Positions 35,778-44,535 of a stretch of 64,000 nucleotides of DNA are shown in pieces. The notes beneath the pieces are model-generated. The model ran no database searches. It saw nothing but the letters and a program-made list of their open reading frames with translations, and was not told the DNA's origin. The DNA lies in the NCBI RefSeq assembly GCF_004770145.1, contig NZ_RQFW01000022.1, positions 192,956 to 256,955 on the forward strand, in the 5' to 3' direction. The stretch is from Leptospira bourretii. Lineage in GTDB: Bacteria; Spirochaetota; Leptospiria; Leptospirales; Leptospiraceae. The stretch's first letter is position 1, and every line of letters starts with the position of its first letter. Made by a program: the position numbers and the translations under genes.

Positions 35778-36452
35778 ATGAAAATACTAATTGTAGATGA
35801 CGAAGAAGACATTGCAGGACTCATCCAATTCCATTTAGAGGAAGAAGGATTCCAGACCGAAGTTTGTCATAATGGGATGGAAGTCCTCCCACGTTTAGAA
35901 AAACACTTACCCGATGGAATCATCTTAGATTTAATGTTACCGGGAATCGGTGGGATGGATCTTTGCAAACGTATCAAAGAAAAATACCCTCACATTCCTA
36001 TTCTAATGGTAACAGCAAAAACTGGGGAAACCGATGTGGTTCTTGGCCTTGAATTAGGTGCCGATGATTACATTCGCAAACCATTTAATATCCGAGAACT
36101 GGTTGCTCGCGTTAGAACCGTTACACGAAGAACTTCGGAACCTGGCCAAGAAGTCCAAGGAACCATTTCCACGGGAAAAATCCAAATCAATCCAACGGCA
36201 CACAAAGTGTTTGTAGAAGGCACTGAGATTGACCTTACTTTAATCGAATTCAAACTCTTACAATTGTTTGCTGGAAATCCGGGAGTTGCTTTTTCAAGAG
36301 ACAAACTTCTAGATCGAATTTGGGGAAAAGATGTTTTTGTTACAGACAGGACTGTTGATGTAAATATCAAACGGCTTCGGGACAAATTACTTTCTGAAAA
36401 AGAAAGATTAGAAACCATTCGCGGGGTCGGTTACCGATTCCGAGATGCGTAG
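35778..36452 (+). CDS. OmpR/PhoB-family response regulator
   Basis: The receiver (residues 1-118) has DDEED at 7-11, phospho-acceptor D51 in IILDLMLP, T79 in MVTAKT and K101 in IRKPF. A winged-helix DNA-binding domain follows (about 130-224, with LTLIEFKLLQLFAGNPGVAFSRDKLLDRIWG and VDVNIKRLRDKL). Overlaps the histidine kinase gene by 8 bp. The three upstream 11-bp repeats fit its likely target. PhoB (phosphate) is a fair guess from family and box, but no phosphate transport genes are nearby. Confidence 0.93.
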   Translation: MKILIVDDEEDIAGLIQFHLEEEGFQTEVCHNGMEVLPRLEKHLPDGIILDLMLPGIGGMDLCKRIKEKYPHIPILMVTAKTGETDVVLGLELGADDYIRKPFNIRELVARVRTVTRRTSEPGQEVQGTISTGKIQINPTAHKVFVEGTEIDLTLIEFKLLQLFAGNPGVAFSRDKLLDRIWGKDVFVTDRTVDVNIKRLRDKLLSEKERLETIRGVGYRFRDA

Positions 36453-37809
36453 TTTTTTTTCTACATTACTTTTACTCAACTGGGGTCTCTTACTTGTTTT
36501 ACTGACCCTGGCCTTGGGTGTGTTTTATATTTACGATTTAGTTGTACCCGCTGTACGCCCACTCATCCTATTTGGTTTTGTTTTAATTTCTATTTTCGGT
36601 ACGTTTTATATTTCCACAAACATTGCGATGCGAATCACAGATCCGCTTGCAACTGTTGAGAAAAAAACCAAAGAAATCAATGCAGGAGATTTTGGTGTTG
36701 AACTTTCTTCACCAGACATTCGAGAACTTGCAACACTGACTTCTTCCATTAATGAAATGGCAAGACGACTCAAAGTCCAATTTTTGGATCTAACAGTTGA
36801 AAAAGAAAAGTTTAATTATTTATTACAAAACTTAAAGGAAGGTGTCTTTGCCATTGATCGAAATGAAAAATTTTTATTTTTAAATCGTAATATTTCAGAC
36901 ACCTTAATTCAAAAAAACTCCCAATTTAAAGACTACGTTCCTGCCATCAAAAATAAGGAACTCCTTAGTTTCATTAAAGATAAAATCCATCATGGAGTTG
37001 AAGGAAAAACAGAGTTCCAAGATGGACTTCATTTCTATACAGCTCGTATTTATCCCATCAAATCTGATTCCATGATCCAACTTTATATTGGTGTACTCTC
37101 AGACATCACGGAAGATAGGCAAAACCAACTCATCCGAGAACAATTTTTCCAAAATGCTTCTCACGAATTAAAAACTCCCATAACATCGATTAAAGGTTAT
37201 GCAGAAACTCTGGAATATAAATTAAAACTTCCACAAGATTCGAATGAACGAAAATTTTTAGACGCCATTCTCAGAAATACAGACCGACTCATACGGATTG
37301 TAGAAGATATGTTAACAGTTTCCAGATTGGAAAATCATAAAACAGTTTTAAACCTGACCGAGTTTTCTCTGTTTGATTTGGTAAAAAATGTATCCGATTC
37401 CTTGGGTGTGATTTACTCCCAGAAAAAACAAAATTTAGTTTTAAACATCCCTTCCGATTTTCGTGTGAAAGCAGACCGGCTTCTACTCGAAGACCTTTTG
37501 GTGAATCTAATTTCTAACGCCTCAGCTTATAGCCCTGAAGGATCCAGTGTCATTGTCAGGACATCTTCTACAGCTGACAAAAACCAAATCCAAGTGGTGG
37601 ACCAGGGAATTGGCATCTCCGCAGAAGACGCTGAACGAATCTTCGAACGGTTTTTCCGCGTGGATACCAACCGTTCCAGAAAAGAAGGTGGAACGGGGCT
37701 TGGACTTTCCATCGTAAAACACATCGCAAGACTCCATTCAGGAGAAGTATCCGTTTCTCAGAACCCCGAAGGCGGATCTATTTTCACCTTTGAATTCCCC
37801 AAAAAATAG
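36445..37809 (+). CDS. PhoR-like membrane sensor histidine kinase
   Basis: Two N-terminal helices (residues 5-29 and 38-60) have almost no periplasmic loop, as in PhoR. A HAMP domain follows (61-112, with ITDPLATVEKKTKEINAGDF), then a PAS domain (about 122-225), HisKA with H240 in ASHELKTPITSIKGYAE, and an HATPase with N box (LLVNLISNASAY), DQGIGI, RFFRVDTNRSRKEGGTGLGLSIVK. All catalytic boxes are complete. The tiny loop means the signal is sensed within the membrane, by the PAS domain or through a partner protein. Pairs with the preceding regulator. Confidence 0.93.
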   Translation: MRSFFSTLLLLNWGLLLVLLTLALGVFYIYDLVVPAVRPLILFGFVLISIFGTFYISTNIAMRITDPLATVEKKTKEINAGDFGVELSSPDIRELATLTSSINEMARRLKVQFLDLTVEKEKFNYLLQNLKEGVFAIDRNEKFLFLNRNISDTLIQKNSQFKDYVPAIKNKELLSFIKDKIHHGVEGKTEFQDGLHFYTARIYPIKSDSMIQLYIGVLSDITEDRQNQLIREQFFQNASHELKTPITSIKGYAETLEYKLKLPQDSNERKFLDAILRNTDRLIRIVEDMLTVSRLENHKTVLNLTEFSLFDLVKNVSDSLGVIYSQKKQNLVLNIPSDFRVKADRLLLEDLLVNLISNASAYSPEGSSVIVRTSSTADKNQIQVVDQGIGISAEDAERIFERFFRVDTNRSRKEGGTGLGLSIVKHIARLHSGEVSVSQNPEGGSIFTFEFPKK

Positions 37810-37810
37810 A

Positions 37811-37852
37811 TTCTCGTAAGAGAAATCACCGGATAGAATATTGGTATCCGGT
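37811..37852 (+). promoter_or_regulatory. Two tandem hairpins in the argJ leader
   Basis: TTCTC-GTAA-GAGAA (37811-37824) and ACCGGATA-9nt-TATCCGGT (37828-37852) are perfect inverted repeats. They fill the gap between the kinase stop and the argJ ATG (37862). The second arm ends at the GTAGG that could serve as the argJ ribosome site, so folding may hide it. A terminator role is also possible. Confidence 0.45.
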
Positions 37853-37861
37853 AGGTTATTT

Positions 37862-39016
37862 ATGAAGTTTCCATTGGGATTTTATTCCTTCGGCAAAAAC
37901 ATAGGGATCAAAGACACAAGTTTAGATTTTGCAGTTATTTATTCAGAAAATCGATGTAAGGCGGCAGCCGTATTCACAAGGAATAATTTTCCTGGAGCAC
38001 CCATTTACGTGGGCCGTGACCATATCAAAGATGGGTATTTACAAGCCATTGTCATCAATTCGAAAAATTCGAATGTGGCAACCGGAGAACAAGGAATCCA
38101 AAACTCGTACCAAATTTGTACGGAACTTGGTAAATCTTTAGGTATACCAACAGAAGACATCCTCCCCTCCTCCACAGGAGTGATTGGAGTTCCTCTCCCA
38201 ATTGAAAAAATACTTAACGCTTGTTCTACAGCAAAAGCAGATTTAAAACCAGGGAATTTGGAAGAGGTGGCAGAAGCTATCATGACAACTGACACTCGTA
38301 AAAAAATCTCTTATCGTACGATCACAAACCAAGCAGGTGAAGGTGTTATGTTTGGAATTGCCAAAGGGGCTGGAATGATTGAGCCAAACATGGCAACCAT
38401 GTTGTCTTATATCCTTTGTGATTATCTTCCTGAATCAGGGGATCTACAAACAATCTTAAAACGAGTGGTGGATGTGACTTATAATTGTGTCACAATTGAT
38501 TCGGATACTTCTACAAGTGATACAGTAGTACTAATGTGTTCTGGAGTTCTTGGGACCATCGCCGATGATGTTTTCGAATCTCATTTAAGAGAAATTGCCA
38601 CTGACCTTTCCAAAATGATTGCCCGTGATGGGGAAGGAGCTTCCAAACTCATTGAACTCACAGTTTCTCATGGAAGAGATGATTTACAAGTGACAAAAAT
38701 TGGAAAATCCATTCTTAATTCTCCTCTTGTGAAAACTGCCATTTACGGAGGAGATCCCAATTGGGGAAGATTCGTAATGGCCATCGGCAAGGTGTTTGAT
38801 GAACCAATTCCTTATGATTCATTAGAAATTCAATTAGGAGGAATCTCTGTTAAAGGTGCAGACAATAACACCAAAACAAAGTTAGCCGAATATCTAAAAT
38901 CAAATGAAGAAATTCATATTTCTGTAATTCTAAATACTGGATCTTTTCAAAAAACTTTTTGGAGTTGTGATTTTACCGAAGGATATATCCAGGAAAACGC
39001 ATATTACACAACATGA
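37862..39016 (+). CDS. argJ: Bifunctional glutamate N-acetyltransferase / ornithine acetyltransferase ArgJ
   Basis: It recycles the acetyl group in arginine synthesis: transfers acetyl from N-acetylornithine to glutamate. Blocks seen: AAVFTRNNFPGAPIYVGRDH, ATGEQG, PSSTGVIGVPLP, and the autocleavage site KGAGMIEPNMATML, where Thr of MATML becomes the N-terminal nucleophile of the beta chain. GDPNWGRF near the C-terminus is also diagnostic. ATG 37862 (MKFPLGFYSFG) is chosen over an in-frame TTG at 37841. No other arg genes are adjacent; a paired-hairpin leader precedes it. It overlaps the next gene by 4 bp. Confidence 0.95.
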   Translation: MKFPLGFYSFGKNIGIKDTSLDFAVIYSENRCKAAAVFTRNNFPGAPIYVGRDHIKDGYLQAIVINSKNSNVATGEQGIQNSYQICTELGKSLGIPTEDILPSSTGVIGVPLPIEKILNACSTAKADLKPGNLEEVAEAIMTTDTRKKISYRTITNQAGEGVMFGIAKGAGMIEPNMATMLSYILCDYLPESGDLQTILKRVVDVTYNCVTIDSDTSTSDTVVLMCSGVLGTIADDVFESHLREIATDLSKMIARDGEGASKLIELTVSHGRDDLQVTKIGKSILNSPLVKTAIYGGDPNWGRFVMAIGKVFDEPIPYDSLEIQLGGISVKGADNNTKTKLAEYLKSNEEIHISVILNTGSFQKTFWSCDFTEGYIQENAYYTT

Positions 39017-40281
39017 ATTCCAATAAATTCAAAAGTGCATTTAAATATTTTTTACCTTCAAGTTATCAATTAAAACTTTCGGTAACTAATATCTTTACTC
39101 GTACTTTATTTATTTTTTTAGTATATGTTTCTTATTTCCTAATTTTATCGCAGATTCCAGAACAGATGTCTTATCATTTGGAACTTGCTTTGTTATTAAC
39201 AAGTGCCTTTGCTCTGATTTTATATTTGCCCATCATCGAAAGGCTCACACGTTATATTCGGACTCGATTTTTATCAGAGTATCTGACAGAAGATGCAGAA
39301 TCCTACCGGCAGGCCATCAAACGATTTAACTTTGATGCATTGATCAAAAACGTTTTTCCCGATATGGTGAAAATCACAGGAAGTCATTCGGGAACAATGG
39401 CAGTTCTCACACACAATGGAACTTTTGCTTTCCACTCTTACTTCCGTGGCCGCCAAAAAAAATTAAGTCCGACAAAAGACATCACAGTCAAAACAAGTTT
39501 TCAATCTTTTTTACTAAGCAAACGAAATGGGGCATCTGTTGCAGAAACCTATTCGCATGAAAACATAAACAATGACTTTATGGAACTTCATGCGAACTAT
39601 ATTTATCCATTTATCTTCCGAGAGAAACTATTTGGTTTTATTGCGGTTTCTAACATTCCAAATGCGGATGCGACTCACAGTTTGTCACTTCTCGCAGGTC
39701 AATCTGCCCTAACCATTCACAATCACATTCTTTCCTATCATATTTCAGAAAACAAAAAGTATCAAAAGGAAGCTGCTTATGCGGTGCGTGTACAAAACCT
39801 TTTGGAAACAGGGACAATCCCACAGCTACTGGGTTGGAAAATCACTGCCTTTAAAAGAACGAGTAGAAACTTAATTGAGTTTTTCCAAGTAGAGGATGGA
39901 AGTTGGTTTTTTGTCATTCTAAACGCAGGGAAATCTTACCAACACATCGGTATCATACTTTCTTATATTTTAGGTGTGGTTTATTCTCAATCAAGACTTC
40001 GCATCTTAAAAGGATTTTCTGATATAAAATCTTTAATTCAATCCACCTTTCAAAAGTTAGACTGGAAAGAAAACTACGAAATGATCATAGGAAAAATTGG
40101 ATATTCTGAACTTTATATAGTTCAAGAAGGAAAACAATTTCGCATAACAAGAAATTCTGAAGAAGTTGTGGCGAGTATGGGTTGGAAAAATATGATCAAT
40201 ATGGATAAAGGGCCTATCATCATCCTACAACGAGGGGAACCTGTACTCAAATTTAGTTTTGAAGAGCCAGAAATCAAATGA
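39013..40281 (+). CDS. Membrane GAF-like protein with degenerate SpoIIE (PP2C) domain
   Basis: Two helices (residues 29-50 and 55-77) precede a GAF-like domain (about 105-245, with ANYIYPFIFREKLFGFIAVSN). A domain of about 165 residues follows that runs parallel to the SpoIIE phosphatase in the next gene. Here the metal-binding Asp motifs are gone: the GDYLD position reads NLIEFFQ, and the GDVAGHG position reads LNAGKSYQH. It is probably an inactive phosphatase relative, perhaps a regulator of its neighbour. Overlaps both argJ (ATGA) and the phosphatase gene (4 bp), so the three are translated together. Confidence 0.78.
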   Translation: MNSNKFKSAFKYFLPSSYQLKLSVTNIFTRTLFIFLVYVSYFLILSQIPEQMSYHLELALLLTSAFALILYLPIIERLTRYIRTRFLSEYLTEDAESYRQAIKRFNFDALIKNVFPDMVKITGSHSGTMAVLTHNGTFAFHSYFRGRQKKLSPTKDITVKTSFQSFLLSKRNGASVAETYSHENINNDFMELHANYIYPFIFREKLFGFIAVSNIPNADATHSLSLLAGQSALTIHNHILSYHISENKKYQKEAAYAVRVQNLLETGTIPQLLGWKITAFKRTSRNLIEFFQVEDGSWFFVILNAGKSYQHIGIILSYILGVVYSQSRLRILKGFSDIKSLIQSTFQKLDWKENYEMIIGKIGYSELYIVQEGKQFRITRNSEEVVASMGWKNMINMDKGPIIILQRGEPVLKFSFEEPEIK

Positions 40282-42647
40282 GAGAACTTGCCATCACCAT
40301 ACTTTCTTCTCTTTTGTTTTTTTTGATTCTCCTATTTTCATTTATTGGGTTTCAGAATAACGCCAAAAGACTTCCTTTTTTTCATTATCCATCCGGCCTC
40401 ATTGTCAATATTGGGGAAGAGAATCATACCCACTGGGGAAACTCTGTGCTCCAAGAAGATTTGGAAAAATTTGCATCCATTTCCGATTTCTCAAATATTG
40501 ACTCCTTTCCCTTACATATCAAAGACCATAAAGGTGAAATTTACGAAGAAAATTTCAAACTAACCACGATTCGTAAAACAGATGTTCTTGGAGTCTTTTT
40601 CTCAGATTTATTTTTGGCCTTTTTTAGTTTAGCCATCGCCGTTTATTTTTATTACTCCACAAGAGATGCTTTGATCTTTGGTTTTTTCTTTAATTTTGGT
40701 CTGATCATTCTTTCCAATGTTTTTGTATTAACATTTAATAACTCGATTTTCCTATTTGTGTTAACTTTATATTTAGGAAGTTTTTTACAATACCATTTGA
40801 TCTATAGGCTTCGCGGAAAAGAGATCAATTCAAAATGGCTTTTGCCTCAAGTGTTAATTTCTTTTATTATGGCAATGATCGCATCACAAGAAAAATACGA
40901 TATGTTGCTTATCGAAAGAGTGGTTTTAGTGGCTCATGCTATCACCGTTTTATTTGGCTCAATCAATATTATTGCAAATGTTTACGATATCATCAAATCA
41001 AAACCACAAGAAGAAGCGCTGATCAAAAGAATTGTTTTGGTTTTTTCAATTCTTCTTTATGTAGCTCTTCCTATTAGTATTCTTTTTTTTGATGGGTACC
41101 CTTGGTTTTTTGTTCATAGATCTCTTTTTATCGTTACCTATCTTTTGTTTATTCTTTCTTTTTTTTACGGAACGTATCGTTACACCTTTGTCCCTTCATT
41201 GGTAATTTTTACTCCCAGTATTGTCACTTTGATCCTAGTTTCTATCATTTTAGGAACATATATTGGCTCTATATTTATTTTGGATTATATTCTTCCCATT
41301 CGATACCTAAAAGATCGATGGGTATTCAACCTTATTTATCTTTTTTTAGTAACTGCGTATTTGATTCCACTCAAACTACGAGTGAAAGAATTATTTGATT
41401 ATTGGTTTTTTGAACAAAATCCAAAACTCAGCGAAGGGATTAATAAAATCACCGCACTTTTATCTTCTCCACTTTCGATGCGAAAAACAATCCTCACCAT
41501 CAATCGAACGGTAAAAGAAACCGTGAACGTTTCTAATATCATAATCTTGATTCCAGGAGATCAATTCGCAAGTACCGATTTAAAAAATATAAATTTCGTA
41601 CGAATTTCTCCTCAATCGGAAATATGGAATTATTTCAAAAGTACAGATCGAGTCACTGTTACTTCCCATCTCGAATATGGAATTGGATTACGTGAAACCT
41701 TGTATAACTTTCTAAAAGGATTAAATGTTCAATTAGCATTTCCAGCTTACGATTCTTCTTCTAACAAAAAGAACATCCAAGCAATGATTCTCATTGGAGA
41801 AAAATTAGATAAAAAGTATTTTTCAATTGGAGAGCTTAAATTCATCAATGAAGTTGTAAAAATTTCAGGAATGTTACTCGAAAACTATAGTTTGTTAGAA
41901 GATGAAATTCAAAAACGTAAAATTGTCAGAGACATTCAAACTGCGTCCATCGTTGACAACACACTTCGACTTATTTTGCCAAGCGAAGTCAAAGGGATTG
42001 ATTATGGTTATATTTCCAAACCAGCCGTAGGAATTTCTGGAGATTATTTAGACATCATCCCTGTATCACAAACAAAAATGATCGTTTTATTAGGTGACGT
42101 TGCAGGACATGGACTCGGCACGGGATTTTTAGTCAGTGCTATCAAAGGTATAGTGAGAGAACAACTTAGAAATGGTACTTCCCTCGAAGGATTATTTCGT
42201 GAAATCAATTCGTTTTTTCGAGCACGTTACAAAGGAAATGAGTTTATGACTCTCCTCGGTGGAATTTTTGACTCTAAGGAAAATATATTTAAATATGTAA
42301 ATGCAGGTCACCTTTCGTTAATCGAAATGCGAGCTGATGGACAAATTAAATTACACTCCAAAACTCAAAGAGTATTAGGAATTTTAGAAACCGATTACCA
42401 TGCCCAAGAACTCAAATTACTTCCCGGAACAAAACTTTTCCTTTATTCGGACGGAATCACAGAAGCCTTCAGCGAAAGAGACGAAATTTTTGGTGAAGAG
42501 ACTTTAATTGAATTTTTGCATTTCAATGCGCAAAAAACCGTAAAAGAAATTCCGACATTATTGGAAACCAAGATGACAAATTTTCGTGGGAACCGCGAAC
42601 AATCGGATGATATTACATTTATTGGTCTTTCTTTTACGCCCAACTAG
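40278..42647 (+). CDS. Multi-pass membrane SpoIIE-family serine phosphatase (RsbU-like)
   Basis: An N-terminal helix (7-25), an extracytoplasmic segment (about 30-110) and about seven further helices (115-375) form a receptor-like module. A GAF-like domain (about 400-550) and a coiled linker lead to a SpoIIE phosphatase (about 560-789). The metal-binding residues are intact: GISGDYLD, LLGDVAGHG, LYSDGITEAF and EQSDDITFI. Such enzymes dephosphorylate anti-anti-sigma (STAS) proteins and switch on alternative sigma factors. It follows the degenerate paralogue with a 4-bp overlap. The substrate is not in the window. Confidence 0.88.
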   Translation: MRELAITILSSLLFFLILLFSFIGFQNNAKRLPFFHYPSGLIVNIGEENHTHWGNSVLQEDLEKFASISDFSNIDSFPLHIKDHKGEIYEENFKLTTIRKTDVLGVFFSDLFLAFFSLAIAVYFYYSTRDALIFGFFFNFGLIILSNVFVLTFNNSIFLFVLTLYLGSFLQYHLIYRLRGKEINSKWLLPQVLISFIMAMIASQEKYDMLLIERVVLVAHAITVLFGSINIIANVYDIIKSKPQEEALIKRIVLVFSILLYVALPISILFFDGYPWFFVHRSLFIVTYLLFILSFFYGTYRYTFVPSLVIFTPSIVTLILVSIILGTYIGSIFILDYILPIRYLKDRWVFNLIYLFLVTAYLIPLKLRVKELFDYWFFEQNPKLSEGINKITALLSSPLSMRKTILTINRTVKETVNVSNIIILIPGDQFASTDLKNINFVRISPQSEIWNYFKSTDRVTVTSHLEYGIGLRETLYNFLKGLNVQLAFPAYDSSSNKKNIQAMILIGEKLDKKYFSIGELKFINEVVKISGMLLENYSLLEDEIQKRKIVRDIQTASIVDNTLRLILPSEVKGIDYGYISKPAVGISGDYLDIIPVSQTKMIVLLGDVAGHGLGTGFLVSAIKGIVREQLRNGTSLEGLFREINSFFRARYKGNEFMTLLGGIFDSKENIFKYVNAGHLSLIEMRADGQIKLHSKTQRVLGILETDYHAQELKLLPGTKLFLYSDGITEAFSERDEIFGEETLIEFLHFNAQKTVKEIPTLLETKMTNFRGNREQSDDITFIGLSFTPN

Positions 42648-42662
42648 CCGATATTCAAATCG

Positions 42663-43544
42663 ATGATGGCAGAAAAACCGGTTAAGTTTGTCATTTTTCT
42701 TTCTTTGATTTTGAGTTTAGTCGCGTTTTGGGACCACCAATTCACTTCTTATCTCAAAGAATTTGTCGTACTCATTCATGAAATTTGTCATGCCACGGCA
42801 GCTTTATTTAGCGGTGGAGTAGTCAAAGGAATCGCCCTCCATGGAAATGAAGGTGGGGAAACAATTGCAGTGCCTGCTTCCTTTCGTGGTTCTTTTATCC
42901 TCGTTGTTTCTGCCGGCTACATCGGTTCCTCACTTGTCGGTGCCTTTTTGCTGCGTTTGGGTTTTCAAGGACGTCATGCTCGCCAAACAATGATTTTGTT
43001 AGGTTTGTTTTTGATTTCTGTCAGTGTATTATATTCCAAATTAGGGGAACTTGCATACCTCACAGGAATCTTTTGGGGCGTGGGAATTCTTGTCACAGGG
43101 ATGTTAGGTGAAACAATTTCCATCCTATCCTTAGTTTTTTTAGGTACAAGTATCTCTCTCTATTCTTTGTATGATCTCTCTGACTTTGCAGAAAGACTGA
43201 CAGAAACAGATGCGGGAATCCTTGCTTTCTGGATGGCCGGCCTTGGCCCGGAAGATCTACAAAATCAGGAAGTTCCGACAGTTGTTGTGGTTCTCGGGTA
43301 TATGATCGCCACCCTTTGGTCTCTTCTCAGCATCGGGATCATATTTATGTCCCTCCGAAGTTCTCTCAGCCACGAAGAATCACATGATTTTCCACCGATG
43401 GAAGAAAGTTTTGAACGTTTCCCAGGAGATCTTTCTCCAGAAGCAAAACTCTGGTTGGAAAAACGAGGGGTCGATCCGGAAAGTGGAATCGTTTTGCCCC
43501 CCAATTTGTTCCAAGACTTCCCTCCCAAAGACAACAGTCCCTAG
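42663..43544 (+). CDS. M50-like membrane metallopeptidase family protein
   Basis: A 293-residue polytopic protein. The first helix is followed by VLIHEICHATAALFSGG, an HExxH zinc motif (H39, E40, H43) within a hydrophobic segment, as in the M50B-like family. About six further hydrophobic helices follow. The second M50 signature (NxxPxxxLDG) is not evident, so activity is uncertain. The C-terminal 60 residues are hydrophilic. Start at ATG 42663 or the next codon. It lies 15 bp after the SpoIIE phosphatase. Confidence 0.78.
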   Translation: MMAEKPVKFVIFLSLILSLVAFWDHQFTSYLKEFVVLIHEICHATAALFSGGVVKGIALHGNEGGETIAVPASFRGSFILVVSAGYIGSSLVGAFLLRLGFQGRHARQTMILLGLFLISVSVLYSKLGELAYLTGIFWGVGILVTGMLGETISILSLVFLGTSISLYSLYDLSDFAERLTETDAGILAFWMAGLGPEDLQNQEVPTVVVVLGYMIATLWSLLSIGIIFMSLRSSLSHEESHDFPPMEESFERFPGDLSPEAKLWLEKRGVDPESGIVLPPNLFQDFPPKDNSP

Positions 43545-43601
43545 GCCTTCACGCAAATTTTCATTTGCCGAGGACACAGACTTCATAAATATAGAATCTC
43601 A

Positions 43602-44534
43602 ATGGCAAAAAGAATCCTTATCACAGGTGGAGCCGGATTCATCGGTTCCCATCTTGCAGAAACACTTCTGAATGAAGGGAACCAAATCATCGTGTTGGAC
43701 AATTTCCATACCGGACGAAAGGAAAATCTAACACACCTTTTGGCAAATCCGAATTTTGAGCTAGTCCGCCATGATATCACGGACCCCATCAAGTTAGAAG
43801 TAGACGAGATTTACAATATGGCTTGTCCTGCTTCTCCCGTACATTACCAAAGTAATCCCATCAAAACCATCAAAACAAATGTTTTAGGAATGATGAATAT
43901 GCTTGGTCTTGCCAAACGAGTGAAAGCAAGAATCTTACAAGCCAGTACATCCGAAGTTTATGGAAATCCACTAGAACACCCTCAAACAGAATCCTATTGG
44001 GGAAATGTAAATACCATTGGAATCCGAAGTTGTTATGATGAAGGAAAACGTGTAGCCGAAACTTTATGTTTTGATTACCACCGCCAACATGGAGTAGACA
44101 TTCGGGTGATCCGAATTTTTAATACCTATGGCCCAAGAATGATCCCAGATGATGGTCGTGTCGTGAGCAATTTCATTGTACAAGCGTTACGTGGCGAAGA
44201 TATTACTATTTACGGTGATGGAAGCCAAACTCGTTCGTTTTGTTACGTGGATGATTTAGTTCGCGGAATCATTAAAATGATGAACACAGAAAATTTCATT
44301 GGACCAGTGAACTTAGGAAACGAAGGGGAATTTACGGTTAAGGAATTAGCTGAATTAGTCATCAAAGAGACAGGAAGTAAATCAAAAATCATTTATCTTC
44401 CACTCCCTCAAGATGATCCAACCCGAAGAAAACCAAACTTAAGTTTAGCGAAAGAGAAATTGAATTATTCAACAACCGTCCCTTTAGTGGAAGGCGTAAA
44501 AAAAACCATCGAATATTTTAGCAAAAGAGTATAA
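43602..44534 (+). CDS. UDP-glucuronate decarboxylase (UXS-type short-chain dehydrogenase)
   Basis: It makes UDP-xylose (or a 4-keto pentose intermediate) from UDP-glucuronate for surface polysaccharide. The NAD site is [12 protein letters not shown] at residues 7-18. [10 protein letters not shown] strand, the [11 protein letters not shown] block (catalytic Tyr-x3-Lys), and [20 protein letters not shown] are typical of the UXS group. [11 protein letters not shown] is the usual sugar-nucleotide block. It is 310 residues, a single domain. It lies 1 bp before pntAA on the same strand. Confidence 0.9.
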   Translation: MAKRILITGGAGFIGSHLAETLLNEGNQIIVLDNFHTGRKENLTHLLANPNFELVRHDITDPIKLEVDEIYNMACPASPVHYQSNPIKTIKTNVLGMMNMLGLAKRVKARILQASTSEVYGNPLEHPQTESYWGNVNTIGIRSCYDEGKRVAETLCFDYHRQHGVDIRVIRIFNTYGPRMIPDDGRVVSNFIVQALRGEDITIYGDGSQTRSFCYVDDLVRGIIKMMNTENFIGPVNLGNEGEFTVKELAELVIKETGSKSKIIYLPLPQDDPTRRKPNLSLAKEKLNYSTTVPLVEGVKKTIEYFSKRV

Positions 44535-44535
44535 A

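Noticed and set aside
37862..39016. argJ as part of the two-component operon by function
   Set aside because: It is on the same strand but separated by tandem hairpins and has no functional tie to the kinase; co-transcription is possible, common purpose is not shown.
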